Part shown: positions 8,949-17,026 of the stretch, one piece after another | Numbering within the stretch: the first letter of the stretch is position 1 | Layout: each line of letters opens with the position of its first letter | From: CALFVT01 sp039989855 | Lineage (GTDB): Bacteria; Pseudomonadota; Alphaproteobacteria; Caulobacterales; Maricaulaceae | Assembly (NCBI GenBank): GCA_039989855.1 | Contig: JBDXGZ010000002.1 | Location: 1 to 64,000, forward strand | Reading direction: 5' to 3' | DNA length: 64,000 nucleotides | Notes under the pieces: generated by a model | Databases searched by the model: none | The model's input: the letters and a program-made list of their open reading frames with translations, nothing else | What the model was told of the DNA's origin: nothing | Program-made: the position numbers and the translations under genes

Positions 8949-9962
8949 TTAAACCCAAATGTTTAACCTGACGGAGAGCAGAGCTAAGGCGACGAGTAAA
9001 ACCGCCCACAGGACGGCGTTTACTTTAACGGCGCGGGCCGCCTTGCGTTGTGAGAACCATGTGCGAGGGCGGATGCCTTTCCAGACGAAAACAAGTTGCG
9101 CCGATAAAATCGCGCAAACCACATTTAGTCCCAAGAGGAGCGCTGCACCTGCTGCGAGGTCTGGCCGTCCTGCGCCTAAAAACAAAGCCGAGGCCACAGA
9201 TGGTGGCAACAAAGCCACGGCGACCATTACACCTACAAGAGCTGAGGATATACCCGTGGACATTGACAAAGCTGCCGCCGCGCCAGAGGCCAGCGCAAGG
9301 GCAATAATCTCGGGGCCAATCACTGTGCGCGAAACAAGTTCAAGACTGTCAATATTCACAGGTAAGAAGCTTGTAAGGGCAAAGGCAAAGGCAAACCCTA
9401 ATAGCAGGCCTGTACCCGCGGTTTTCGTCGCTCGTTTCATCAAGGATAAATCCCCCAAAGCCGTGGCCAAGGCAAAAGCCAAGATTGGCCCCAGTAAAGG
9501 TGCGATGACCATCGCAGCAATAACAATCGCGACACTGTCTTCATTCAGGCCAATGGCGGCGACGATAGACGACAGCACTGTTAGAACAATGAAATCCCAA
9601 TTAAGCTGACTGTCACCAGAGACTTTTTGGTACAGCTCTTCGCGCAGAGCGGTGGTTTTGGGCTTAGGGGTTGCTGTCCCGTCTTCATTGGTTTTGCTTT
9701 TGTTGTCGAGCTTAGATTCGCTGCGTGGTAGAGTCGCTTCGATGGGCATGACAATGACGCGCCAGTCATGTGTGTTTGATAGCGTGCTTTGCAGCGCGTC
9801 TAAAATCGGCTGCCCTTGTCCTTTGTCGACGACAATTTCCATCGCCTTTTCAAACCGTCCGTAACCCGAATCTATTGCCCAATCCACAGGCTCGGCTTTT
9901 TTAACAATATCAATGACGGCGTCAGCCTTATCACTTGGGAAATGAACTTTTATAAATCTCAT
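8949..9962 (-). CDS. DUF389 (TIGR00341-type) membrane protein
   Basis: 337 residues. N-terminal cytosolic domain (1-100, MRFIKVHFPSDKADAVIDIV), a charged low-complexity linker (about 100-125), then about six hydrophobic segments from residue 135 on, with the family hallmark GLNEDSVAIVIAAMVIAPLLGPI and later SMSTGISSALVGVMVAVALLPP. These fit the DUF389/TIGR00341 family, widespread in bacteria and of unknown function. Alone in its transcription unit. An SD for the ATG is weak. The upstream spacer to 10232 is AT-rich with no clear element. Confidence 0.85.
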   Translation of the reverse strand: MRFIKVHFPSDKADAVIDIVKKAEPVDWAIDSGYGRFEKAMEIVVDKGQGQPILDALQSTLSNTHDWRVIVMPIEATLPRSESKLDNKSKTNEDGTATPKPKTTALREELYQKVSGDSQLNWDFIVLTVLSSIVAAIGLNEDSVAIVIAAMVIAPLLGPILAFALATALGDLSLMKRATKTAGTGLLLGFAFAFALTSFLPVNIDSLELVSRTVIGPEIIALALASGAAAALSMSTGISSALVGVMVAVALLPPSVASALFLGAGRPDLAAGAALLLGLNVVCAILSAQLVFVWKGIRPRTWFSQRKAARAVKVNAVLWAVLLVALALLSVRLNIWV

Positions 9963-10232
9963 GACCTAACAATAACTAAGCCCTGTACGGAAATCTAGCT
10001 GAAACCCGATTAGGCTATGATTAGATTTAATGATGGCAGAGGGTAGAGTTTATTGAGAGTTGAAGTATTTTTACGTATTTATGACAGGATGTTAGAATAA
10101 TTAGCCATCATGATAAGAGTTTTGATCTTGTTATTTTAGTCAAAGGTGATCATAATTACGATACCCCGAAACAAGAGAGCCTTTATATTAAATTATAAAG
10201 TAACTTAGCGCGTGGTAAATAATAGACAGTCT

Positions 10233-11768
10233 ATGATGAATAATCCCCTTTCTAATTATGATGCCTCAATCGTCGAGTTGGCACAAACCCCTCAAGACGC
10301 GTCGCTTCAGCACCGAGCCGTTTTAGCCTTGACGCGCGCAGGGTCTTTGGACTTTGCGGAGGCAGAATATGCCCGTTTCGGGCTAGATAGGTTTCGTGAT
10401 CATAAAGACCTTGTGCTTCTCGAGGACATAATGGCGCTTGAAGGGCGGTTACTAAAGGATAGATTCCTTGGTACGCTAAACGGTCAAAAAATAAATTATG
10501 CAAGGCAATCTTCCGAAGCTTATGAAGCGGCCTATAAAGAGACCAAGGGATATTATTCGGGCATTAATGCCGCGACCATGGCGTTGATGGCGGGTATGCC
10601 GAATGCGATTATCACGCACCGTGCCGAAGACATTTTGCGTGTGCTTCCGCGTATAGAGGCAACTGATGGTGAAGCGCTTTATTTTATTGAAGCGACCCGC
10701 GCTGAGGCTTTACTTTTACTGGGCAAGCCGCATGAGGCACAAACCTCTTTGAGACGCGCCATTCAACACGACCCGAGACATTACACAGCTCATGCCGCGA
10801 CCCTTAAACAATTTCGTATGATTCTTGAGGCGCAAGAGGACACAACGAATTGGCTGAGTTCGTTCGAGCCGCCAAAGCCTATGCATTTTGCAGGGCATAT
10901 TTTTCGAACGGGTACGTGGTCGAAAGTTGGATCTATGACGCCTGCGGAACAAGAGGCGTTGCGAATTAGTATCTCAGATAAATTGCAAATGAATGATATT
11001 GGTTTTGGGTATGGATCGCTCGCAGCAGGGGCTGACATATGTATCGCCGAGGCTCTACTCGACGAAGGGTGTGAGTTACATGTTATCTTACCTGTGCCGA
11101 TGGATAAATTTATCACTCATTCAGTTGAGCCGTTTGGAGAGGATTGGATGGTTAGGTTTTCTGAGTGTTGGGACGCGGCAACATCGCATGTTATCGCGGC
11201 CCCTGACGCGCTTTGGCCTCATTATGAAACGGATCATTTTGCGGGTAAAATCGCTATGGGAAAAGCCCGCTTGCAAGCGGATTACCTCAGCGTTGAGCCC
11301 GCGCAGCTCCTGCTTTGGGATGGCCAACCGTCAGAGCGAGGAACGGGCCGTCATGCCGCCGATTGGGCTGGCTCTGGTGGGAGGCAATTTGTACTCCCTT
11401 ATCTGAAATCACGACGGGTTAAACATACATGGTCAGACAAAAATGATACTGTGAATATTCGTGTGATCTTGTGTAATCATGCAGATGGTTCGACCGCCGA
11501 ATATACTCAGATTGAAGACGCCATTGACGCGGCAATATCACACCGCGAAGCTAATCCTAAGACAACAAAAATGGGCCTTCATATCGATATTGCCCAAGAT
11601 GACCTTACAACGTTTGATACAGCTGAGAAGCTCGCTAAGGCGGCTGTTCCGGGCGGGATATTATTATCAGAATCTGCTAATAGTTTTTTACAGCTTAGCC
11701 AGAAGACCAACCAATCTGTCTATATGGGCGCGGTTGATGGACATAATATTTTTGCCTTAAAATCCTAA
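10233..11768 (+). CDS. TPR / SLOG-like / cyclase-remnant signalling protein
   Basis: 511 residues from the ATG at 10233; a GTG seven codons upstream is also open and neither has a good SD. Residues about 1-215 are helical repeats with TPR-like periodicity (ALTRAGSLDFAEAEYARFG, AEALLLLGKPHEAQTSLRRA). Near residues 250-300 there is a Rossmann-like segment, GYGSLAAGADICIAEALLD then CELHVILPVPMDKF, resembling SLOG nucleotide-binding domains. The last 65 residues (MGLHIDIA ... EKLAKAAVPGGILLSES ... GAVDGHNIFAL) resemble the C-terminal half of class III adenylate/guanylate cyclase domains, but the metal-binding aspartate region is not apparent, so catalysis is doubtful. It faces a Crp/Fnr gene 12 bp away, hinting at nucleotide signalling. 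Domain calls are by eye. Confidence 0.6.
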   Translation: MMNNPLSNYDASIVELAQTPQDASLQHRAVLALTRAGSLDFAEAEYARFGLDRFRDHKDLVLLEDIMALEGRLLKDRFLGTLNGQKINYARQSSEAYEAAYKETKGYYSGINAATMALMAGMPNAIITHRAEDILRVLPRIEATDGEALYFIEATRAEALLLLGKPHEAQTSLRRAIQHDPRHYTAHAATLKQFRMILEAQEDTTNWLSSFEPPKPMHFAGHIFRTGTWSKVGSMTPAEQEALRISISDKLQMNDIGFGYGSLAAGADICIAEALLDEGCELHVILPVPMDKFITHSVEPFGEDWMVRFSECWDAATSHVIAAPDALWPHYETDHFAGKIAMGKARLQADYLSVEPAQLLLWDGQPSERGTGRHAADWAGSGGRQFVLPYLKSRRVKHTWSDKNDTVNIRVILCNHADGSTAEYTQIEDAIDAAISHREANPKTTKMGLHIDIAQDDLTTFDTAEKLAKAAVPGGILLSESANSFLQLSQKTNQSVYMGAVDGHNIFALKS

Positions 11769-11780
11769 CCCGCGCATCTT

Positions 11781-12428
11781 TTACTTTATTTTGGCTTCTA
11801 GGGCCATAAGGTCATTGATAATCAACGCCCCAGGTTCACGGCTCAAGACCCCATCTTTTTGTAAGCGGTTAACCGTGCGAGAGACGGTTTCGCGGGTGGC
11901 ACTAATCCGCAGAGCCAAATCAACAAAGACAGGTGCAGGGCGCACAATCAGCTTATCGGGTTCAACTCCAATAGGTTTTGATAGTCTTAAGAGTTCCGCG
12001 CAAACACGCCCCGGAGAGGACACATTAACAGCTTCAATCAGGCGTGCTGTCATCAGATTGAGCCGACGCGCTAAATCTTGCGAGAGGGCGAGGGATAGTT
12101 CTTGGTTCTCTCTAAGTAAATCTTGCAATTTTTTCACAGGTATCATTAAGGCCTGTACGTGTCGGTAGGCCTGTATCTCAAAGGCAATCGGACTTTGCGA
12201 AATTAATGATACATGGCCGAAAAAGTCACCTGGATAAAAGCTATTTACCCATGTTTCTTTACCGTCCTTGCTTACAGCGCGCCCACTGGCCATGCCCGAT
12301 ATGATAATCCCTACATGAGGTACAGGCTCTCCTTGAAATAGGAGTGTCGTCTCCGCCTCATAGCTATGAATGTGGCCGAGAGGTTTTAAAACGTTAAACC
12401 AGTTTCGCTCTTTTAAATGATTATTCAA
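11781..12428 (-). CDS. Crp/Fnr family transcriptional regulator
   Basis: About 215 residues. N-terminal cyclic-nucleotide-binding-type beta barrel (about 10-120, FQGEPVPHVGIIISGMASG, FYPGDFFGHVSLI), a dimerisation helix, and a C-terminal winged helix-turn-helix with recognition helix ISATRETVSRTVNRLQKDG. The ETVSR core is of the CRP/FNR recognition type. The barrel lacks the canonical GE-LA and R-S/T-A cAMP contacts and has no N-terminal Fe-S cysteine cluster, so the ligand is unknown. Start: TTG at 12428 preceded by GGGAGGG; an upstream TTG at 12446 is also open. Convergent with the cyclase-remnant gene. Confidence 0.85.
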   Translation of the reverse strand: MNNHLKERNWFNVLKPLGHIHSYEAETTLLFQGEPVPHVGIIISGMASGRAVSKDGKETWVNSFYPGDFFGHVSLISQSPIAFEIQAYRHVQALMIPVKKLQDLLRENQELSLALSQDLARRLNLMTARLIEAVNVSSPGRVCAELLRLSKPIGVEPDKLIVRPAPVFVDLALRISATRETVSRTVNRLQKDGVLSREPGALIINDLMALEAKIK

Positions 12429-12655
12429 CGCTCTGCACCCTCCCAAGCGTGTTCTCTCTTAATTTCAGCGCGAGGTCAATAAACATGATGTTACCATACG
12501 AGTTAAGTCTGTATAGGTTGAATTATTTTTTTGAAAACGCTCAATAATTTTCAGTGTGATGACGTGTTATATTTGCACACCATATTTGGTGTTAAAATAA
12601 ATACACACTATTTTTTTACCTTTTGAAAATATAGTTACTCTTGAAAGGCGTTAAA

Positions 12656-13213
12656 ATGAGTTTTACAAAAACCAAATTTTCCAATAACCTGCAAGACAGA
12701 AAAACATTCGCGTCTAAAACATTCGCGTCTAATGTATATCCAGTGCAAACTTATATAACTCAAGATAAGGCCTCTCGCTCAATGAGTATTAACAAGGGCT
12801 CTTCAACTATTTTAAGTTTATTGTTGGGTTTGTTTCTGGCCTTCTGTTCTTTTTTCTACCTTCCTGCATATATTTCTAATTCTTTTAATGAAAAGATAAC
12901 CTTGCTCGACAGCCTATATTTAAATCACCTTTTGAAGGGTCAAGGATATTTTAAATCAGGACAAACCGTAACTGTTGATTATAAAATGTCACCAGGAACA
13001 GAATTATCTTTCAGCGTAACAAAATGTTCAGGACCTTTAATAGTTGAGATATACTCTTGTAGAGGGACGTTGGTTAAAACCTTTAAAGTGACCGAAGTTT
13101 CCAATAGGTTTAATCTCGTTATGGGCGAAACAGGGTTTTATACATTTGATCAAAAATTGACGAATGACTCTACAAAAAATAGTATATTCGAAGTTAATTG
13201 GATGAGAAAATAA
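12656..13213 (+). CDS. AT-rich membrane-anchored protein, unknown
   Basis: 185 residues from the ATG at 12656 (GAAAGG seven bases upstream; a TTG at 12641 lies before it). A polar N-terminus of about 45 residues is followed by one membrane segment (ILSLLLGLFLAFCSFFYLP) and a C-terminal domain of about 110 residues rich in beta-prone and polar residues, with a possible disulfide pair in VTKCSGPLIVEIYSCRG. This suggests a single-pass protein with an extracytoplasmic domain. I recognise no family. It contains a perfect 15-bp tandem duplication (12701-12715 and 12716-12730) giving KTFAS twice. Base composition is much more AT-rich than its neighbours, consistent with recent acquisition. Confidence 0.6.
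   Translation: MSFTKTKFSNNLQDRKTFASKTFASNVYPVQTYITQDKASRSMSINKGSSTILSLLLGLFLAFCSFFYLPAYISNSFNEKITLLDSLYLNHLLKGQGYFKSGQTVTVDYKMSPGTELSFSVTKCSGPLIVEIYSCRGTLVKTFKVTEVSNRFNLVMGETGFYTFDQKLTNDSTKNSIFEVNWMRK
12701..12730 (+). repeat. 15-bp perfect tandem repeat
   Basis: AAAACATTCGCGTCT occurs twice head to tail, in frame, near the N-terminus of the unknown AT-rich gene; it encodes KTFAS twice. Such units can expand or contract by slippage. Confidence 0.9.
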
Positions 13214-13383
13214 TAAAAAATCCCATTTTGATAATGATTTTGTATCCCAAACCATAGGTGAGTTGTAATATAGATCTGCCCAGAAGCGACTTATGCGCTG
13301 TGGCCTTTGCCTGTGTTGCGGATTTTCATGCCGCCGTTGGAGCTCGTATGGATTGTGCTACTTAAGGCGTCCTTACCACCACA

Positions 13384-13398
13384 GTAGCCGCAAGCTAC
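13384..13398. other. Small hairpin in the spacer before htrA
   Basis: GTAGC-cgcaa-GCTAC is a perfect 5-bp stem with a 5-base loop. On the minus strand the same spacer has a 33-codon open stretch with CGYCGG and GGMKIRNTGKGHS but no start codon, preceded at once by a stop. I cannot say whether this is a gene remnant or chance. Confidence 0.35.
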
Positions 13399-13422
13399 CT
13401 AGAAAATTTAATTATGAAAAAA

Positions 13423-13450
13423 CCCTCACTTTCTGCCAGTGGGGCTTTTT
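13423..13450 (+). terminator. Intrinsic terminator before htrA
   Basis: CCCTCACT ... AGTGGGG forms a stem with one bulge and a 7-base loop, followed by CTTTTT. It lies 31 bases before the htrA start, so the htrA promoter must overlap or follow it. Confidence 0.6.
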
Positions 13451-13480
13451 ATTTTGAATAAAAGCCTTAAATTCATATTT

Positions 13481-14905
13481 ATGAAAAAACTGATCTTATC
13501 CTTGTTGGGCGGAGCCGCCCTCTTATCAAACGCCGCGAACCCTGCGGCGGCCGAAGATATTCTTGAGCAAGTGCAGCGCGTGGTTCCTGATAGTCAGATT
13601 CAGCTTCAGCTCTCTTATGCCCCTGTGGTCAAAGAGACAGCGCCTGCGGTGGTCAATGTCTTTACCTCGCGCAAAGTCGTGCAGCGCAGCCGAAGTGATT
13701 TCTTTGATTTTATGTTCGGCTCACAGCGCGCGCCGCGTGAACGGATGGAAAGCTCTCTGGGTTCGGGCGTCATTGTGCGCGGCAACGGCATCATCGTCAC
13801 TAATGCCCATGTGGTTAACGGCGCGGATGAGCTACGCATTGTGCTTAATGACCGCCGCGAGTTTGAAGCGGAAGTCATCGCCGAAGATAAAGAGATCGAC
13901 GTGGCAGTACTTCGGATTGACACAGAGGGTGAAGTCCTCCCGAGCTTAAATATCTCCCAACAAGATGATCTGGAAATTGGCGATATTGTTTTGGCAATTG
14001 GTAACCCTTTTGGCGTCGGCCAGACGGTCACGAGCGGTATTGTCTCGGCCTTGGGACGCACGAATGTCTCTGATAGCTCCTCCTTCATTCAAACGGACGC
14101 GGCGGTGAATCCCGGTAATTCGGGCGGCGCGCTCGTGAACCTTCAAGGGGATTTGATCGGCGTGAATACGGCGATTTTTTCACGCTCTGGCGGGTCGAAC
14201 GGTATCGGTTTTGCTATCCCAAGTATCCTTGTGGCGCGGGCGGTGGAAAGCTCCATTTCTGAGGGGCGGATTGTGCGCCCTTGGATTGGCGCGCGCACCA
14301 ATGGTGTTGATACAACCATGGCGGCAGCGCTTGGCCTTGACCGCTCACGCGGCGCGATCATCAATGAAATTTACAAAGGCGGCCCCGCAGACCGCGCAGG
14401 GCTTGAGACAGGCGACGTTATCCTCTCTGTCGGCGGCACGGACGTCAATGATGATAATGGCCTGCGCTTTGTCTTGGCCACTATGCGCCCTGATGAGCGG
14501 ATTAATATTAACGTCTGGCGTGACGGGCGCGAGGAAACTCTGCGCGTTCGCACGGAACTGCCGAAAGAAAGCCCAAAGCGCGATGAGCGCGATTTGGACG
14601 GCTATCACCCGCTTGATGGGGCCAGTGCTGTGAACCTATCTCCTGCTCTCGGAGAAGAGCTAGGATTTGACCCTTATATGACAGGGGCGATGATTTTAAC
14701 GGTCACGCGCCGAAGCGCTGCCAGTGCTAACGGTTTCCGTCCCGGCGATATTATTGTCTCTGTCGGAGAGCGCGACATCACTTCAACCCGCGTGCTAGAA
14801 AATTCACTCACAGGCGATCTTCTGCCCGAAGATTGGAAGATTAAAATCGACCGCCGTGGCCGTATCGGTGTCATCCCAACACGGTATTTGCCGCGCAAGC
14901 AGTAG
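13481..14905 (+). CDS. Do-family periplasmic serine protease (HtrA/DegP-like)
   Basis: 474 residues from the ATG at 13481, chosen because it gives a textbook signal peptide (MKKLILSLLGGAALLSNAANPAAA); the frame extends upstream only into the terminator hairpin. Trypsin-like domain with catalytic triad His110 (TNAHVV), Asp140 (DVAVLRID) and Ser214 (PGNSGGALVN). Two PDZ domains follow (about 260-350 with GGPADRAGLETGDVILSVGG, and about 385-470 with ASANGFRPGDIIVSVGE). It degrades or refolds damaged envelope proteins in the periplasm. DegP versus DegQ/DegS cannot be assigned safely; the long LA loop of E. coli DegP is short here. Single gene between two terminators. Confidence 0.95.
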   Translation: MKKLILSLLGGAALLSNAANPAAAEDILEQVQRVVPDSQIQLQLSYAPVVKETAPAVVNVFTSRKVVQRSRSDFFDFMFGSQRAPRERMESSLGSGVIVRGNGIIVTNAHVVNGADELRIVLNDRREFEAEVIAEDKEIDVAVLRIDTEGEVLPSLNISQQDDLEIGDIVLAIGNPFGVGQTVTSGIVSALGRTNVSDSSSFIQTDAAVNPGNSGGALVNLQGDLIGVNTAIFSRSGGSNGIGFAIPSILVARAVESSISEGRIVRPWIGARTNGVDTTMAAALGLDRSRGAIINEIYKGGPADRAGLETGDVILSVGGTDVNDDNGLRFVLATMRPDERININVWRDGREETLRVRTELPKESPKRDERDLDGYHPLDGASAVNLSPALGEELGFDPYMTGAMILTVTRRSAASANGFRPGDIIVSVGERDITSTRVLENSLTGDLLPEDWKIKIDRRGRIGVIPTRYLPRKQ

Positions 14906-14911
14906 GGTTCC

Positions 14912-14935
14912 GGGTGCCAAAACACCCCCTTTTAC
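14912..14935 (+). terminator. Possible intrinsic terminator after htrA
   Basis: GGGTG-ccaaaa-CACCC followed by CCTTTTA, seven bases after the htrA stop. The stem is short, so efficiency is uncertain. Confidence 0.5.
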
Positions 14936-15080
14936 ATCAAAATTTCTCCTAACGCTCTCCTCACGGAGATGCGATGAAATGGTCACGCGGGTCTCACGCG
15001 CCATTGTTTCGACGTGTTTGGCTATTGGGGATGAGACCTCCTAAATATAAATCATCAACAACGAACCAATGGAGTTCAAC

Positions 15081-15602
15081 ATGTTAAAGATGATAAAAAC
15101 AACAGCCGTAGTCAGTTTAGTGGCCCTTAGTTTCACAGCCGCACTCGGCACAACGGCTCACGCCGAAACTTTCAACCAGAGTCAGGCCCAACAATCGCGG
15201 AACGCGCAGTTCCAGAACGATAAGGGTAATAATGACCAAGTCCTTGGCGGCGTCGTCGGAGCTGTCGTCGGCGGCGTTATAGGCTCTGAAGTCGCAGGCC
15301 GTGGCTCTCGTACAGAAGGCGCTGTCCTTGGTGCGCTCCTCGGTGGTCTGACAGGCGCAACGATTGCCGGTAATAGCGGTAAATCTAGATCTAATTCTAA
15401 TCGTAATTTTTCTAGCAGTCGACCGTTTAGCAACCAATATAGTCAAAGTAGATATAGCTATAACCGTGGATATAATCGTAATAGTTTTAGCAGCTCACGT
15501 CGTGGCATCGGCTTTAATAATCGCGGTTCTTCCAACTTCGGTAACTCTGGCTTTGATAGAGATATTGTCTCTCGCCACAAAAAACCAAGCCTCATTTTTT
15601 AA
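15081..15602 (+). CDS. Secreted glycine-zipper (2TM) protein
   Basis: 173 residues. Start at 15081: GGAG at 15071-15074 sits six bases upstream, while the ATG at 15069 would lie before that SD. Signal peptide MLKMIKTTAVVSLVALSFTAALGTTAHA. A polar Gln/Asn stretch leads to a glycine-zipper segment (VLGGVVGAVVGGVIGSEVAG, then GAVLGALLGGLTGATIAG) at about residues 52-100. The C-terminal half is Ser/Asn/Arg/Tyr-rich and likely disordered. Glycine-zipper proteins of this type usually associate with the outer membrane (SlyB/RcnB-like relatives). Exact function unknown. Confidence 0.8.
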   Translation: MLKMIKTTAVVSLVALSFTAALGTTAHAETFNQSQAQQSRNAQFQNDKGNNDQVLGGVVGAVVGGVIGSEVAGRGSRTEGAVLGALLGGLTGATIAGNSGKSRSNSNRNFSSSRPFSNQYSQSRYSYNRGYNRNSFSSSRRGIGFNNRGSSNFGNSGFDRDIVSRHKKPSLIF

Positions 15603-15641
15603 ACCTCCAACCCTTAACTCTCTCTTCCCCTCAACTTACGG

Positions 15642-15664
15642 CCCGCTCATGCGGGTCTTTTTTG
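15642..15664 (+). terminator. Intrinsic terminator
   Basis: CCCGC-tcat-GCGGG followed by TCTTTTTTT, about 40 bases after the glycine-zipper gene and before rarA. Confidence 0.85.
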
Positions 15665-15703
15665 TGGCTTGCCCCATTACGGCCTTAAGCCTAGTCTCCT
15701 CCC

Positions 15704-17026
15704 ATGAGTGATTTGTTCCAAGCATCAGACCTATCAGACGGGGCGCCGCGTCCTTTGGCGGACCGTGTGCGGCCACAAAAAATACCCGATGTGGTCGGGC
15801 AAGATCACCTGCTGGCCGAGGCCGCGCCTTTGGGGCGGATGCTTGGGAGTGGGCATTTGACCTCTCTGATATTGTGGGGCCCACCGGGGGTGGGGAAGAC
15901 GACGATTGCGCGGCTTTTGGCGCAACATAGTGACCTCGAATTTGTTCAAATCTCTGCCGTGTTTTCTGGTGTGGCGGATTTGCGCAAAGTGTTTGAGGCC
16001 GCCAAGTCTCGCCGTGCGGTCGGGCAGGGGACGCTTTTATTTGTCGATGAAATTCACCGCTTTAACAAATCACAGCAAGATGCGTTTTTGCCCTATGTGG
16101 AAGAGGGGGTTGTGACCCTTGTCGGGGCGACCACGGAGAACCCGTCCTTCGAGCTGAACGGCGCGCTACTGTCTCGCGCGCAGGTGTTTGTTCTTAATGC
16201 GCTGGATGACACGGCGGTGGGGCAGCTTTTGGTGCGCGCTGAGGCCGAAATGGGGCGGCGCTTACCGCTCACAGACGGCGGGCGAGAGACGCTGATTAAT
16301 CTTGCGGGCGGCGATGGGCGCTATAGTTTGAACCTGTGCGAAATTATCTTTGGCAGCGTGTCGGACGCGGATGATGACCTCGGGAGTGAAGCGGTGGCGG
16401 CGCTGCTGCAAAAACGTGCGCCGGCCTATGATAAGAACGGTGAGCAGCATTATAATCTGATCTCGGCTTTGCATAAATCTATTCGCGGCTCTGATCCTGA
16501 CGCGTCGCTTTATTGGTTTACGCGGATGCTGCACGGCGGTGAAGACCCGCTTTATATTGGGCGGCGCTTGGTGCGTATGGCGAGTGAGGATATTGGCCTC
16601 GCTGACCCGAGCGCGCTCAGTACAACGATGGCGGCGGTGGAGGCTTACCGCTTGCTCGGATCGCCTGAAGGGGAGTTAGCTCTGGCCCAAGCGGTGACGC
16701 ATCTGGCGGTGGCCCCGAAATCTATCGGCGTTTACGCGGGCTATAAATCGGCTCTGCGCGCGGCGAAAGATACGGCCAAGCTTGGCCCGCCCATGGCTAT
16801 TCGCAATGCGCCGACGAAACTGATGAAAGAGCAAGGCTACGGCGAGGGCTATATTTACGACCCCGATACGCCCGAAGGTTTCTCAGGGCAAAATTATTTC
16901 CCAGATGAGATGGTTTCGGGTGGAAGGCCGCAATTTTACGCCCCTGTTGAAAAGGGGCGCGAAAAGGCGATCAAAGCGCATTTGGCCGCGCTCGCAGATA
17001 TACGAGCGCGCAAAAATAAAGCTTAA
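15704..17026 (+). CDS. rarA: Replication-associated recombination protein A (RarA/MgsA)
   Basis: 440-residue AAA+ ATPase of the clamp-loader clade. Walker A GPPGVGKTT (59-67), Walker B LLFVDEIHRFNKSQQDAFLP, sensor 1 GATTENPSFE, and the C-terminal family region DASLYWFTRMLHGGEDPLYI and RRLVRMASEDIGLADP typical of the tetramerisation part. RarA acts at stalled replication forks. Length and motifs are complete. Its stop overlaps the stop of the convergent M49-like gene by 4 bp. Confidence 0.95.
   Translation: MSDLFQASDLSDGAPRPLADRVRPQKIPDVVGQDHLLAEAAPLGRMLGSGHLTSLILWGPPGVGKTTIARLLAQHSDLEFVQISAVFSGVADLRKVFEAAKSRRAVGQGTLLFVDEIHRFNKSQQDAFLPYVEEGVVTLVGATTENPSFELNGALLSRAQVFVLNALDDTAVGQLLVRAEAEMGRRLPLTDGGRETLINLAGGDGRYSLNLCEIIFGSVSDADDDLGSEAVAALLQKRAPAYDKNGEQHYNLISALHKSIRGSDPDASLYWFTRMLHGGEDPLYIGRRLVRMASEDIGLADPSALSTTMAAVEAYRLLGSPEGELALAQAVTHLAVAPKSIGVYAGYKSALRAAKDTAKLGPPMAIRNAPTKLMKEQGYGEGYIYDPDTPEGFSGQNYFPDEMVSGGRPQFYAPVEKGREKAIKAHLAALADIRARKNKA

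Noticed and set aside
8959..9609. Long plus-strand open frame (216 codons) opposite the DUF389 gene
   Set aside because: Composition is Ala/Lys/Thr-rich and without domain signatures; it mirrors the GC pattern of the real membrane-protein gene on the minus strand.
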